Assembly (NCBI RefSeq): GCF_000299355.1
Contig: NC_018664.1
Location: 2,712,380 to 2,776,379, forward strand
Direction: 5' to 3'
Origin: Gottschalkia acidurici 9a
GTDB lineage: Bacteria; Bacillota; Clostridia; Tissierellales; Gottschalkiaceae
Length of the DNA stretch: 64,000 bases
In this document: positions 24,829 to 34,896 of the stretch, one piece after another
Numbering within the stretch: position 1 is the first letter of the stretch
Layout: each line of letters opens with the position of its first letter
The notes under the pieces: model-generated
Database searches by the model: none
What the model was told of the DNA's origin: nothing
Seen by the model: only the letters and a program-made list of their open reading frames with translations
Made by a program: the position numbers and the translations under genes

Positions 24829-26409
24829 TTATATTAAACTATTTTTCTTAGCTATTTCTAAGTTAACTTTTCTTCCACAGAATCTTTTGCCTTCACAAGT
24901 CTTGAACACTTTGTCAACAGCTTTTTGTGATATATCAAAGAATGAGAATTTATCTAGGATATCTATATCTCCTATTTCATCGCCTCTTATTCTTGCACTC
25001 TCTTTAATAAAAGTAATTAACTTTTTAGGATTTAATTTATCTTTACGTCCTACATTTAAGAATACTCTTACAAATCCACCCTCATTTGATGATATAGAGT
25101 TTTCTGTGTATTCATAACTTATTTCTTTAGTATAAACCATATACATTAAAGCTGAAGCTACATCTACAAGACTATATTCTTCATCTAGCTCTGTCACTAG
25201 AGGTACAAATCTCTTGTAATCGTCTTGACTTAAAGTTTCCTTTACTCTACCTACTATACTTTTATACTTAGATAAGAATATATCGTCTATAGTTGGTAAT
25301 TCTTTTCTTTTTATTGTTCCTTTAGTATCTTTCTCAATTTGTTTTAAGAATCTATATTCTCTTGCTGTAACTAAAGTATAAGCTGTACCTTGTCTATTAG
25401 CTCTTCCAGTTCTTCCGATTCTATGAACGTATGAATCTGAATCTTGAGGTAATTCATAGTTAAATACGTGTGTTATACTTTCTATATCGATTCCTCTTGC
25501 TGCTACATCTGTTGCTACTAAAAACTCTAGATTTCCTTCTTTAAACTTTCTTAAAGTATTCATTCTATGATCCTGAGTCATATCTCCATGCATACCTTCT
25601 ACATTATATCCTCTTACCTGTAATCCTTCTACTAACTCATCTACGCCCTTTTTAGTTTTACAGAATATTATGGCTGAACTTGGCTCATCATAATCTAATA
25701 TTCTACATAATGATTCGAATCTATTATTTTGTTTTATTTCAAAATAATATTGGCTAACTGTAGATACTGTAATTGTATTTTTTACTATAGATATATGTTT
25801 CATATCTTCTTTCATATAGCTTTTAGCTAGTCTTTTAATTTGCGGAGGCATAGTTGCAGAGAATAACATTGTTTGTCTGTCTTCTGGACAGTTTCTTATT
25901 ATTTCTTCTATATCATCTATGAATCCCATATCAAGCATTTCATCTGCTTCATCTAATACTAGAAAATTAACTCGACTTAAATCTACTACTCTTCTTCTTA
26001 TAAGATCTAGAACTCTACCTGGCGTACCTACTAAAACGTCTACACCTTGTTTAATAGCTCTTATTTGTCTATCTATAGGCTTTCCACCATAAACCGGAAG
26101 TGTTCTTACTCTAGTATATTTTCCTATACGGCTTATTTCATCGTTTACTTGTATTGCTAACTCTCTTGTAGGTGTTATAACGATACTACTTATCTTACCT
26201 GTAGACTTTTTTATCTTATTTATAACTGGAGCTCCAAATGCAAGTGTTTTTCCTGTTCCAGTTTGCGCTTGACCTATAACGTCAAATCCTTCTAATACTA
26301 CTGGTATAGCTTCTTTCTGAATTTTTGAAGGTTCCTCAAAGCCTAATTCATTTATTGCTTTAAGTATATCTTCATTAAGTCCTAAATCCTTAAATTTCAC
26401 ATCTGACAT
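24829..26409 (-). CDS. DEAD-box RNA helicase with DbpA-type RNA-binding domain
   Basis: 526 residues. Motif I AQTGTGKT (48-55), motif II LDEADEML (DEAD at 153-156), motif III SAT (184-186) and motif VI HRIGRTGRANR are intact. The C-terminal 80 residues (RVFLNVGRKDKLNPKKLITF onward) are a DbpA RNA-binding domain, which in DbpA/YxiN binds 23S rRNA hairpin 92. It is therefore probably a ribosome-assembly or cold-adaptation helicase (DeaD/CshA/DbpA group). The start follows GAAGGAAG. Confidence 0.94.
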   Translation of the reverse strand: MSDVKFKDLGLNEDILKAINELGFEEPSKIQKEAIPVVLEGFDVIGQAQTGTGKTLAFGAPVINKIKKSTGKISSIVITPTRELAIQVNDEISRIGKYTRVRTLPVYGGKPIDRQIRAIKQGVDVLVGTPGRVLDLIRRRVVDLSRVNFLVLDEADEMLDMGFIDDIEEIIRNCPEDRQTMLFSATMPPQIKRLAKSYMKEDMKHISIVKNTITVSTVSQYYFEIKQNNRFESLCRILDYDEPSSAIIFCKTKKGVDELVEGLQVRGYNVEGMHGDMTQDHRMNTLRKFKEGNLEFLVATDVAARGIDIESITHVFNYELPQDSDSYVHRIGRTGRANRQGTAYTLVTAREYRFLKQIEKDTKGTIKRKELPTIDDIFLSKYKSIVGRVKETLSQDDYKRFVPLVTELDEEYSLVDVASALMYMVYTKEISYEYTENSISSNEGGFVRVFLNVGRKDKLNPKKLITFIKESARIRGDEIGDIDILDKFSFFDISQKAVDKVFKTCEGKRFCGRKVNLEIAKKNSLI

Positions 26410-26595
26410 GTATCTTCATTCCTTCTTCCTTTTGTTTTATTTACTATTCATTTTATCAAAGCTTCATTATATCATATATTCACTATAAACTATATAAAAT
26501 CATAAAAATCCTATATATATTATTATGATTAAAATTGCTCTATTTTATTATCTTCCTCTAACAATATATTATTATGACTTACAGAAACCTTTTAA

Positions 26596-26630
26596 AAAAT
26601 AAAAACCTTATAAGAAAACTTCTTATAAGG
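26596..26630 (-). terminator. Terminator of the zinc-ribbon gene
   Basis: CCTTATAAGAA (26606-26616) pairs with TTCTTATAAGG (26620-26630), with a 3-base loop. On the minus strand it is followed by TTTTTATTTTTT. It separates the small gene from the helicase downstream. Confidence 0.88.
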
Positions 26631-26644
26631 TCATATTTCTATAA

Positions 26645-26812
26645 CTAATTTCTGAATCCTCTGTTATTATTTCTTTCTTTTTTTGCTTTTCTACACTCTG
26701 GGCATCTTTGTGGTTCATTTGTAAAACCTTTTTCTTTATAAAATTCTTGTTCACCTTCAGTGAATATAAATTCATTTGAGCAATCTTTACATTTTATAGT
26801 TTTATCTGCCAT
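26645..26812 (-). CDS. Small zinc-ribbon protein
   Basis: 55 residues beginning MADKTIKCKDCSNEF. Two CxxC pairs, CKDC and CPEC, about 27 residues apart, form a treble-clef or ribbon zinc site. The middle has EGEQEFYKEKGFTNEPQRCP and the tail is basic (RKAKKERNNNRGFRN). This layout is typical of the widespread small zinc-ribbon proteins of Firmicutes whose role is unknown. GGAGG lies eight bases upstream. It is upstream of the DEAD-box helicase on the same strand but has its own terminator. Confidence 0.85.
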   Translation of the reverse strand: MADKTIKCKDCSNEFIFTEGEQEFYKEKGFTNEPQRCPECRKAKKERNNNRGFRN

Positions 26813-27141
26813 TTAAAATTCCTCCTCTTTGGAATTAAGATTTAAAGTTGATTGACATCATATCCATAAAAGAGAGGAAGTGTAGTTAACCATATTAAAT
26901 CTATTAATATTTTTTCATTCTAGATTAGAATAACACTTTTGGAAGGTATATGCAAGTATTAAATCTATGTTAAAACATTCTATTTAACATGAATTTTACC
27001 ATTAACGACTCATATTTTTATAATATTATTATATACTAATGGATCTTTTTATTTCTATTTACATTTATGGTAAACTGTAATATACTATATCAAACTATAC
27101 ATATATGTATAGTAGGCTTTCAATGAGAGGAGATGGTTTAT
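26813..27141. other. Divergent intergenic region with one 20-bp palindrome
   Basis: No gene found. ACTATACATATATGTATAGT at 27094-27113 is a perfect 20-base palindrome about 30 bases before the chemoreceptor start and may be a regulator site or part of its leader. Confidence 0.4.
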
Positions 27142-29214
27142 ATGAAATTACAAAGAATAAGTACCAAAATAATTTCAGCTATAACAGTTATATCTATTGT
27201 TTTGTCACTGTCTATTACCTATTTAAGTATTAGCAATAGTTCACAGCTTTTAAAGGCTGAAGCTAGTGATAAAATGTCATTACTAGCGGAATCAAAGTCT
27301 AATCAATTTAATGTTACTCTTGCAAATACTACTAGTTCTATAGAAAGCCTACGCTCTACTATATCTAACTCGCTTGACTTAGAATCTCTTAAGAAAGATT
27401 CTGAATATATAGCAGAATACGATAATCTAATTTCTAAAATTATCATAGGAGATGTAAAGGAACATAAACTACTTAGTATGTATTTTTATTTTCATCCCGA
27501 ACTTATTAATAATTCTTATAGTATTTCTTATGGCAGTAAAGATTCCACTGTTACTAGAAATGATCAGTTAGATATTGAACAATTTAATAAAAATAACAAA
27601 GATATGGGTTGGTTTTATGATCCATTACGTAAAGGGAAGGGAGTTTGGAGTGATCCTTATTTCTGGGAAGCACATAATAAAACTATAATCTCTTATACTG
27701 TTCCTGTATACCAGGGAGATATCTTGATAGGTGTTGTAGGTGCAGATATGGATTTTAATATTTTTAAAGATGAGATAAATAATATGAAAGTCTATGATAA
27801 AGGATATGCTATGTTAATTAGTGAAGATTTAGAATTTTTAGTTCACCCTACTCTAACTGTCAAAGATAAGATGGACGTCATTCAAAATGGAAATTATAAG
27901 TCACTAGCTAACAAAATTAAGACTGAAAAATTTGGAGTATTAGAACATAAGTTTAATAATGTAAATAGTTTAATTGCTTTTAATAAATTAAGCAATGGAC
28001 ACACCTTAATGGTTTCTGTTTCTCAAGATGAAGTATTTTCAAAAATCTCATCATTAAGAAATTTTTTAATTCTCACTGGGTTTATAGCCATTATAGCTTC
28101 TATTTCTATAGGATATATTATTGGTAAAAAGATATCTAATCCTATAGTGAGGCTGACTAAGTTAGCTGATACTACGTCTAATTTAGATATTTCTTATGAC
28201 CAATCAGTAAATGATTTAGAAAATAATAAAGATGAAATTGGAAGCATGGCCATATCTTTTTTTAATGTAAGAGAATCTTTAAGAGACATTGTAAGTAATT
28301 TGAGAATAGCTTCTGATGAAGTCCTTAAAAATGCCGACTCACTTTCTACTACTGTTAACCAAACAACTAATTCTGTAGATGAAATTGCAAGCTCTATAGA
28401 TGAACTATCTACAGGTGCTAATACTCAAGCTGAAAAGTCTGCTGAAGGATTAGAAAAACTTTATGATCTAACTTCATCCATAGATGAGACTTTAAATGCA
28501 GCTATACTAGTTAAGCAAAATATAGATGAGACTGGTGCTGTAAGTAAAGATGGATCTGATGTGGTTAGTTTATTAAATACTAAAATTGAAACTACTTTAA
28601 AAAATGCTGAAAAGCTATCTCAAAATATTGATGAACTATCTAATAAGTCTAATTTAATTGGAGATATAATAGGAACAATAACTGCAATATCTAGCCAAAC
28701 TAATCTCCTTGCTTTAAATGCGTCAATAGAAGCTGCTCGAGCAGGTGAAGCAGGAAGGGGTTTTAGTGTAGTTGCTGAGGAGATAAGAAAGTTAGCTGAA
28801 GAAACAGACCTGGCTACTCAGAATATTAAAGGTATAATTCAAGAAATGCAGTTAAGTATTGAAGACACAGAAAACCATATGAGTGAGTCTAATAAAGTAA
28901 TATTTGAAACTTCGGAAGCTTCCTCAAGTGTTTTTGAGTTCTTTAATCTTATAGAAAGTAAGGTTCAAAATACTATAGAGCAAGTAGATTTATTTACTAA
29001 TATAATTAAAGATATTGAAGTAGGTAAAGACATAGCTATTAATGCTATGAAAGATATATCTACTGTTTCAGAGGAATCTGCTGCATCTACTGAAGAAATT
29101 AATGCTAGTATAGAGGAGCAAACAGCATCTATGCAGGAAATTGACATCATGGCTGTTAACTTAAAAGAAATTTCTGAGAAATTAAATACAGAAATAAATA
29201 AATTTCACTTTTAA
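27142..29214 (+). CDS. Methyl-accepting chemotaxis protein with dCache domain
   Basis: About 690 residues. TM1 is near residues 8-30, a large extracytoplasmic dCache_1 sensor near 40-300 ([20 protein letters not shown] and [20 protein letters not shown] are typical), TM2 near 305-325 ([20 protein letters not shown]), then HAMP. The signalling domain has the tip [20 protein letters not shown], then [18 protein letters not shown]. The start is placed at ATG 27142, nine bases after GAGAGGAG. It likely senses amino acids or organic acids. Confidence 0.94.
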   Translation: MKLQRISTKIISAITVISIVLSLSITYLSISNSSQLLKAEASDKMSLLAESKSNQFNVTLANTTSSIESLRSTISNSLDLESLKKDSEYIAEYDNLISKIIIGDVKEHKLLSMYFYFHPELINNSYSISYGSKDSTVTRNDQLDIEQFNKNNKDMGWFYDPLRKGKGVWSDPYFWEAHNKTIISYTVPVYQGDILIGVVGADMDFNIFKDEINNMKVYDKGYAMLISEDLEFLVHPTLTVKDKMDVIQNGNYKSLANKIKTEKFGVLEHKFNNVNSLIAFNKLSNGHTLMVSVSQDEVFSKISSLRNFLILTGFIAIIASISIGYIIGKKISNPIVRLTKLADTTSNLDISYDQSVNDLENNKDEIGSMAISFFNVRESLRDIVSNLRIASDEVLKNADSLSTTVNQTTNSVDEIASSIDELSTGANTQAEKSAEGLEKLYDLTSSIDETLNAAILVKQNIDETGAVSKDGSDVVSLLNTKIETTLKNAEKLSQNIDELSNKSNLIGDIIGTITAISSQTNLLALNASIEAARAGEAGRGFSVVAEEIRKLAEETDLATQNIKGIIQEMQLSIEDTENHMSESNKVIFETSEASSSVFEFFNLIESKVQNTIEQVDLFTNIIKDIEVGKDIAINAMKDISTVSEESAASTEEINASIEEQTASMQEIDIMAVNLKEISEKLNTEINKFHF

Positions 29215-29236
29215 TTTTTTATTTCCCACAATATAG

Positions 29237-29569
29237 TTAATCTATCAGTTCAATATCTTTTATGGTATCTATGCGTATAATTTTTACCTTTTCAACACCC
29301 TTTTTATCTTTAAATCTTATCTTAATCCATTCATCATCTACATCAATAACTTCACATTCTAAGTTCATATCTCCTACAATTAGTAAGGCATCATCACATG
29401 AAATTAAACACTTTTTTCCCTTTAGTTCACCTATTAACTTTGACATAGCACTTTCTCCTTTCATGCTTCTTTTTAATAGCTTTATTTCTTTTTTAAGTTT
29501 CTCTAATTTTGTCTTATAACTACTGTAACAAAAGTATAGTAAAACTATAAAAATCCATAAGAAAGTCAT
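29237..29569 (-). CDS. Small membrane-anchored protein of the exporter operon
   Basis: 110 residues. There is one N-terminal TM (FLWIFIVLLYFCY), a basic coiled-coil linker (KTKLEKLKKEIKLLKRSMKG), then a 60-residue beta-rich domain (GKKCLISCDDALLIVGDMNL onward) reminiscent of small barrel folds. GGGGG lies upstream. It starts 12 bases after the second ABC permease and is the last gene of the kinase-regulator-exporter unit. Function unknown; it may tune the exporter. Confidence 0.75.
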   Translation of the reverse strand: MTFLWIFIVLLYFCYSSYKTKLEKLKKEIKLLKRSMKGESAMSKLIGELKGKKCLISCDDALLIVGDMNLECEVIDVDDEWIKIRFKDKKGVEKVKIIRIDTIKDIELID

Positions 29570-29581
29570 ATTAACCCCCTG

Positions 29582-30676
29582 TCACTTTATAAAGTTTTTA
29601 ATTTTAAAATTTCCTGCTGTAAATAGCGCAGCTATCATAAGTATGAGTATAATTGAATTTGGAAATAAAGTTGAACTTTCTAAACTATCCAGTATCCAAT
29701 ATTGAGGCATAAATTTAGCTATATTATCTATTATCCAGAATTTATTATCAAGATAATCTCCACTTAAGGCTACTCCACTTATACTTAATGTTATTATATT
29801 AAAAAGAACTAATACAGTAGATACTACTCCTTCGTTTTCAAATATTCTAACTACAAGTAAGGATAAGCTTATAGACATAAGGCTTGATAATGCCATGTTT
29901 GTAAATACTATATGGATATTTGTTATACTATAGCCCATTATAAACTTTTGAACTATTAGTATAAATGTATACGTGATCATTTGAAGTGAAAATATAGCTA
30001 AGCATATACTTCCCATTATCTCATAACCCCTATTTGGTGTAGCTATAGCTCTAGACAATATATTTTGCTTTCTTAATCTTAATATATCTGTTCCTACTGA
30101 TGAAGATGAAAGTAATATAAAGTACATTATTAGAGTTAGGGTTAATGCTAATTTAGCATCTGCCCCTTGCTTATATTTATTTACTACACTTTCTTTGTAT
30201 AGCTTATGCACATCACTTTTATCTTCTATGATATCATGCTTTATTAGTATGTTTTCTTTCACTTTATCGTTTATCTTTTTTTCTAAATCTATTTCTATAG
30301 GTAGTACCCCTTTTTCTTCTTGTCTTCTCAAACTCTCTATAACAGGTTTTTTACCATCTTTTATTTTTTGTGTGAAGTCTTTAGGTATTTCGTATATTAC
30401 TGCAATATCATTTTTTTCTAAAAGTTCTAAAGCTTTTTTTCTATCTTTATAAAAAGTTTGATTGCTCACTTCTATGTCGTCTATTATCTCTTGACCATAT
30501 TTTCCCCTATCTTCTACATTAAAAGCTATATTTACACTTGGTTTTGCCTTCTCCCCATGATTAAGAAAATAAGTCATATTTATTACTAACAAAGGTGTTA
30601 CAATCATAGTAAATAAGCTATTTTTATCTTTTATAATTCTCTTCAGATGAACTAAGCTTAAATTTATCATTCGCAT
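29582..30676 (-). CDS. ABC-2 family permease, second subunit
   Basis: 364 residues. TM1 (NSLFTMIVTPLLVINMTYFL), an extracytoplasmic domain of about 140 residues, then five TM segments. The C-terminal part contains TPNRGYEIMGSICLAIFSLQ, matching ABC-2 coupling regions. It overlaps the upstream permease by ten bases. The two similar permeases probably form a heterodimer with the ATPase, as in BcrA/LinearGramicidin-type antibiotic exporters. Confidence 0.9.
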   Translation of the reverse strand: MRMINLSLVHLKRIIKDKNSLFTMIVTPLLVINMTYFLNHGEKAKPSVNIAFNVEDRGKYGQEIIDDIEVSNQTFYKDRKKALELLEKNDIAVIYEIPKDFTQKIKDGKKPVIESLRRQEEKGVLPIEIDLEKKINDKVKENILIKHDIIEDKSDVHKLYKESVVNKYKQGADAKLALTLTLIMYFILLSSSSVGTDILRLRKQNILSRAIATPNRGYEIMGSICLAIFSLQMITYTFILIVQKFIMGYSITNIHIVFTNMALSSLMSISLSLLVVRIFENEGVVSTVLVLFNIITLSISGVALSGDYLDNKFWIIDNIAKFMPQYWILDSLESSTLFPNSIILILMIAALFTAGNFKIKNFIK

Positions 30677-31851
30677 GAGTATGTCACCTCTTTTTTCTTA
30701 ACTCTAATTATGCTTAATGCGTAGAACACTACAGATAATAAAGCAGTTATTATTAGATTTATTTTTATAGAGTTAAAATCATTAAAAATTAAAAAGTTTT
30801 TATAAGTTTTTGTTATTATTACATCTGGAGAATAGTTAAATAAGGTTTTAAGTATCTCACTGTTACTTATTTTATCTATTGGAATAAATCCTCCCATAAG
30901 AGATTGATATATTATTAGTCCCATCAATATCATATTTGTTTGTTTTTTCTTAAATATTACTGACATAAATCCTGCTATAGTTGTTATTAGTAAGCTTTGA
31001 AATATCACTATAGATAATAGCAATGGTAATGAACCCTTAAAAGACATGTCCATCAATCTATAGCTAAATACATATATTAGATTTACAACAATAGCCATGA
31101 TATAATTTGAAACTAAGTTACAATTAAAGTATTCTACTTTGGTAATAGATGTTGACATTATTCTTTTATATGTACCATTCTCTATGGACATATATTCTGA
31201 TAATGCTAGTGCCATCATTAGTGTAATAAATGAAAAACTTAATAGTTTTATTGAATAATATTCATAAGAGCTTAAACTTTTCTGTAAATCTAATAAGTTA
31301 TCTTTTATAGATTTATTACTATATATTTCATTTATATCTTTATTTAAATTGTATATAATCTCTTGTTTATCTTCTTTTGAAATATCTCTTTTATCAATAC
31401 TCTCTTCTATCAATGTTTGATCTACTATTTTATAGTTATAACTATCTATCACAGAACCTAGTATCTCTCCAAGTCTACTTGCTCCTTCTTTACTTACATT
31501 TATATTTACTCTCGTTTCACTATTATCTCTTAATTTTAGTAAATCGCCTTCATATCCTTTAGGAATCTGTATTTCGTATTTTCCTTGGTTATTATTTTTA
31601 ATCTCTATAATTTCTTTCATATCCTCGCTATTTAAGAAGTTTATTAGTTCTCCTGACAACTTTGTCTTATCATTGTCTACTATACTTATTTCTATTTTTG
31701 GCATCTTAACTGATGGTGTAAATAGTTCTGTTTGAAAATAACCTATTATGAAGCTTAAAGCTATGGGAAATATGGTATAGGTTAACACAAGGGGTAGTAT
31801 CCCTCTAATCATACCCTTGATTCCAATCTTTATAAAAGCCATTAGTCTCAT
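30667..31851 (-). CDS. ABC-2 family permease, first subunit
   Basis: 394 residues with the same layout: TM1 at about 15-35, a roughly 150-residue extracytoplasmic domain (EISIVDNDKTKLSGELINFL onward), then five TM helices starting SFSFITLMMALALSEYMS. The segment ENGTYKRIMSTSITKVEYF corresponds to the cytoplasmic coupling helix. AGGAGG lies upstream. It starts 11 bases after the ATPase gene. Confidence 0.9.
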   Translation of the reverse strand: MRLMAFIKIGIKGMIRGILPLVLTYTIFPIALSFIIGYFQTELFTPSVKMPKIEISIVDNDKTKLSGELINFLNSEDMKEIIEIKNNNQGKYEIQIPKGYEGDLLKLRDNSETRVNINVSKEGASRLGEILGSVIDSYNYKIVDQTLIEESIDKRDISKEDKQEIIYNLNKDINEIYSNKSIKDNLLDLQKSLSSYEYYSIKLLSFSFITLMMALALSEYMSIENGTYKRIMSTSITKVEYFNCNLVSNYIMAIVVNLIYVFSYRLMDMSFKGSLPLLLSIVIFQSLLITTIAGFMSVIFKKKQTNMILMGLIIYQSLMGGFIPIDKISNSEILKTLFNYSPDVIITKTYKNFLIFNDFNSIKINLIITALLSVVFYALSIIRVKKKEVTYSCE

Positions 31852-31862
31852 ACTATCCCTCC

Positions 31863-32801
31863 TTAGTCTCTAAGCCTTTTGCCTGTAAGTGCTAAAAATA
31901 CTTCTTCTAGTGTAGGTTCTTCAAAGTTTATTCCTTTTATTTTTATATCTAGATTTTCAGTAGCTTTTACTAAATCTTCTAATTTAAAGTTTTCTTCATC
32001 TATTATTAGCTTTATATTATAGCTTTCTTCTATTAATTCTTTTACACCACTTAAAGACTTTATGTCTCTTAATACTTCTTTGTTATATTCACTTAGCTTT
32101 AGTACTATTTTGGTGTTTGTTCCAATCATAGATTTTATGGATTTCTTACTTCCATAAGCTATTTCTTTTCCTAAATCTATTATATATAGATTATTACAAA
32201 GTACTTCTACCTCTTGCATATAGTGGGATGTATATATAATAGTTGTTTTATCTTCTCTATTTATTTTTCTGGTAAACTCAAATATATGATTTCGAGATTG
32301 AGGATCTACTCCTACCATTGGTTCATCCATGATTAATATCTTTGGTTTATGAATAATCCCACAAGCTATATTTAGTCTTCTTTTCATTCCTCCTGAAAAC
32401 TTTTTTACTTTTTCTTTTTTCTTATCTAATAATCCTGTTATGTCTAAAACATCATCTATACTTTCTTTTAATTCTTTTCCTTTTAAACCATACAAGCTTC
32501 CGAAAAACTCAAGATTATCATAAGCAGATACTTCCTCCATTATAGCTAGTTCTTGAGGAACTAATCCTATTTGTTCTTTTACCTTTATTGGATTAGTTTT
32601 TAAATCATATCCCCCTATATTTATACTTCCAGTATCGCTTTCTAAAAGTCCCGTCATTATATTAATCATAGTAGATTTACCTGCCCCGTTAGGGCCTATA
32701 AGACCAAATATATCTCCTTCTTCTATATTGAAAGATATATTATCTAATATTAATTTATCATCAAATCTTTTAGTTATATTTTTAACCTCTATTAAGCTCA
32801 T
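31863..32801 (-). CDS. ABC transporter ATP-binding protein (bacitracin/daunorubicin-exporter type)
   Basis: 312 residues with Walker A GPNGAGKSTMI, signature FSGGMKRRLNIACG, Walker B KILIMDEPMVGVDP and the H-loop TSHYMQEVE. The C-terminal tail is as in BcrA/DrrA/CcmA-like exporters. Its ribosome site GGGGGAGG lies in the 3' arm of a 20-bp terminator hairpin that ends just before the start codon, so translation and readthrough are probably controlled together. It follows a NarL-type regulator and kinase of the kind that respond to envelope stress. Confidence 0.93.
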   Translation of the reverse strand: MSLIEVKNITKRFDDKLILDNISFNIEEGDIFGLIGPNGAGKSTMINIMTGLLESDTGSINIGGYDLKTNPIKVKEQIGLVPQELAIMEEVSAYDNLEFFGSLYGLKGKELKESIDDVLDITGLLDKKKEKVKKFSGGMKRRLNIACGIIHKPKILIMDEPMVGVDPQSRNHIFEFTRKINREDKTTIIYTSHYMQEVEVLCNNLYIIDLGKEIAYGSKKSIKSMIGTNTKIVLKLSEYNKEVLRDIKSLSGVKELIEESYNIKLIIDEENFKLEDLVKATENLDIKIKGINFEEPTLEEVFLALTGKRLRD

Positions 32802-32805
32802 AAAA

Positions 32806-32854
32806 AAACCTCCCCCAATTTCCTAATTATATTATAGGAAATTGGGGGAGGTTT
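32806..32854 (-). terminator. Terminator/attenuator that sequesters the exporter ribosome site
   Basis: A perfect 20-bp stem (AAACCTCCCCCAATTTCCTA and complement) with a 9-base loop. On the minus strand the 3' arm holds GGGGGAGG and is followed by TTTTTTT and the ATG of the ABC ATPase. The fold would stop transcription and hide the Shine-Dalgarno at once. Confidence 0.85.
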
Positions 32855-32886
32855 AACTATTATCTTAGGTAATTAATAAAAGTGAC

Positions 32887-33534
32887 TCAAGTAACTATTT
32901 CATTTTTAAATGCAAATATGACTACTTGAGTTCTATCTCTTAACTCTAGTTTAGATAATATCGTACTTATATTATTTTTTATAGTTCCTTCTGATAAATA
33001 TAATTTTTTACCTATTTCTTTATTAGTTAGACCATGTGCTATCTCTTTTATTATTGATAATTCTCTTTCAGTAAGCCCGTATTCTTCTAATTCCTTATAG
33101 TCATTCTCTTCTTTATGTATGTTAGGTATCATTTTTTCAGCTACTTCTGGATGAACCACTACGCTTCCTTTAATTGATGCTTTTATTCCTTCATATATTA
33201 AATCATATGAACTATCTTTTAGTAGGTATCCAGATGCCCCATATCTCAATGCCTCATGTATATATTCTGTGTCATTAAAAGTAGTTAATATAAGTATCTT
33301 TACATCTTTAAATTTTTCTTTAATTAATTTAGTACCTATTACTCCATTACACTTAGGCATTCTTATATCTAATAGAACAACATCTACTTGATTTGTATTA
33401 CAAAATTCAAAAGCTTCTTCACCATCTTCACAAAGTCCTACTACTTCTATATCTGCATATGTAGATAATATTATTTTTAATCCGTCTCTTATTAGTTTCT
33501 CATCATCTACTAAAAGAACTTTTATCTTATCCAT
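32887..33534 (-). CDS. NarL/LiaR-family response regulator
   Basis: 215 residues. The receiver has DDEKLI and the phospho-acceptor in DVVLLDIRMPKCNGVIG. The C-terminal LuxR-type helix-turn-helix is GLTERELSIIKEIAHGLTNK, then LYLSEGTIKNNISTILSKL. It follows its kinase by 14 bases. The downstream exporter, behind an attenuator, is the likely target. Confidence 0.95.
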   Translation of the reverse strand: MDKIKVLLVDDEKLIRDGLKIILSTYADIEVVGLCEDGEEAFEFCNTNQVDVVLLDIRMPKCNGVIGTKLIKEKFKDVKILILTTFNDTEYIHEALRYGASGYLLKDSSYDLIYEGIKASIKGSVVVHPEVAEKMIPNIHKEENDYKELEEYGLTERELSIIKEIAHGLTNKEIGKKLYLSEGTIKNNISTILSKLELRDRTQVVIFAFKNEIVT

Positions 33535-33548
33535 AACTCGTCATCCTT

Positions 33549-34739
33549 TCATATGATACCTTTAGATAATTGATTATTTAAGTTTAATACTACTTTCATC
33601 AAAAATCCTTGTCCACTTTTGCTATTGTAATCTATATAGCCTCCAACTTCGTTTACCCTCTCATATATACTTCTTAGCCCTATGCCCTTTTTTATATTAT
33701 CAGTACCTATTCCATTATCTTGTAGTGTTATAATTAAATCGTTATTATCATAGTTCATAAATATATTTACTCTTTCAGCTTTTCCATGTCTTAAGGAATT
33801 TGATAAAAACTCTTGAACAACCCTATATATTACGAATGACTGATCAGCGTTTAATGCCCATTTCTCCTTTGTAAATCCTAATCTTACATCTACACCTGTA
33901 AGTTTAGTAAAGTTTTTAGCCAAATCTTCTATAGCTATAATGCTTTCATATTTTTCATACTCCATTGGCTTTAGTTCTCTTATTGCAGTTCTTATTTCAC
34001 TCAATCCATTTTTAGCAAACTCAGCTAAGTTTTTAGCCATATCTGATGCTACATTTCCATCTTTTTTAGATATCTTTTCTATAGCACCTAACTGAATTAT
34101 TATAGTAGATAAACTGTGTCCTACACTGTCATGTATTTCTCTAGATATTCTATTTCTTTCTCTAAGTAAAGTAAGTTCTTCTATGGACTCTGTATATCTT
34201 TCTAAATCTCTGTTTGCCTTTTTCAAATTTTCCTCAGATATTCTGAGTTTATTATATAGCTTTTGTGCTGTTAACCTTCTATTACTTTCAAAACTAATGT
34301 ATAAACATATTATAGCTAGTACCATATTGGATGAAATCTCTGATATTATGTCGACTAGATTTAATTCTTTTCCTGTATATAACTCCATAATTATACATAT
34401 AGCTATGCTTAGATACGACTTCTTTCCGTCTAATAAAAATATACTATCTGATATAGCTATAAAGAAATAGAAAAATATTATTCCTTCATAATTTTTATAT
34501 AAGAAAAATCCCATGATACATTCAACAATTATAGATATAAAAACTAGCAGTTTTTTACTTCTAAATATAAAGAATCTAGTCTGACTATTTATTATAAATA
34601 AAAGAACTAATATAACTGAGTATATGTCTATATTTCCTTCTTTAACTAGAGAAATACCAAATATGATAAATAAAAATGATATATATCTAAGTATTGTGAA
34701 AAGTCTATTAGTATTCATAACTTTTACCATCGCTTTCAT
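33549..34739 (-). CDS. LiaS/DesK-type sensor histidine kinase
   Basis: 396 residues. Five or six N-terminal TM helices with very short outside loops (about residues 12-150), a coiled coil (KLRISEENLKKANRDLERYT), then HisKA_3 with the phospho-acceptor in RNRISREIHDSVGHSLSTII. The HATPase domain is QEFLSNSLRHGKAERVN and QDNGIGTDNIKKGIGLRSIY. Kinases with no real extracellular sensor usually detect membrane or cell-wall antibiotics, or their own exporter. No strong ribosome site was seen at the first ATG; starts four or eight codons later are possible. Confidence 0.93.
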   Translation of the reverse strand: MKAMVKVMNTNRLFTILRYISFLFIIFGISLVKEGNIDIYSVILVLLFIINSQTRFFIFRSKKLLVFISIIVECIMGFFLYKNYEGIIFFYFFIAISDSIFLLDGKKSYLSIAICIIMELYTGKELNLVDIISEISSNMVLAIICLYISFESNRRLTAQKLYNKLRISEENLKKANRDLERYTESIEELTLLRERNRISREIHDSVGHSLSTIIIQLGAIEKISKKDGNVASDMAKNLAEFAKNGLSEIRTAIRELKPMEYEKYESIIAIEDLAKNFTKLTGVDVRLGFTKEKWALNADQSFVIYRVVQEFLSNSLRHGKAERVNIFMNYDNNDLIITLQDNGIGTDNIKKGIGLRSIYERVNEVGGYIDYNSKSGQGFLMKVVLNLNNQLSKGII

Positions 34740-34861
34740 CTGAACTTATTTACTTATCTTTCTAAATATACTTAATTCCATACATTATATAATATCACTA
34801 TACACGATTATAGAATAATAAATTTAATATATGGTTATTAGTATATTTTTCAAGAAAAAAA

Positions 34862-34889
34862 CTAGAGGTCTACTTTCCCCTAGCCTTTC
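34862..34889 (-). terminator. Weak terminator after the TraB-like gene
   Basis: CTAG-A-GG pairs imperfectly with CCCTAG. On the minus strand it is followed by a T-rich stretch just past the stop at 34897. The stem is short. Confidence 0.4.
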
Positions 34890-34896
34890 TTTTAAA

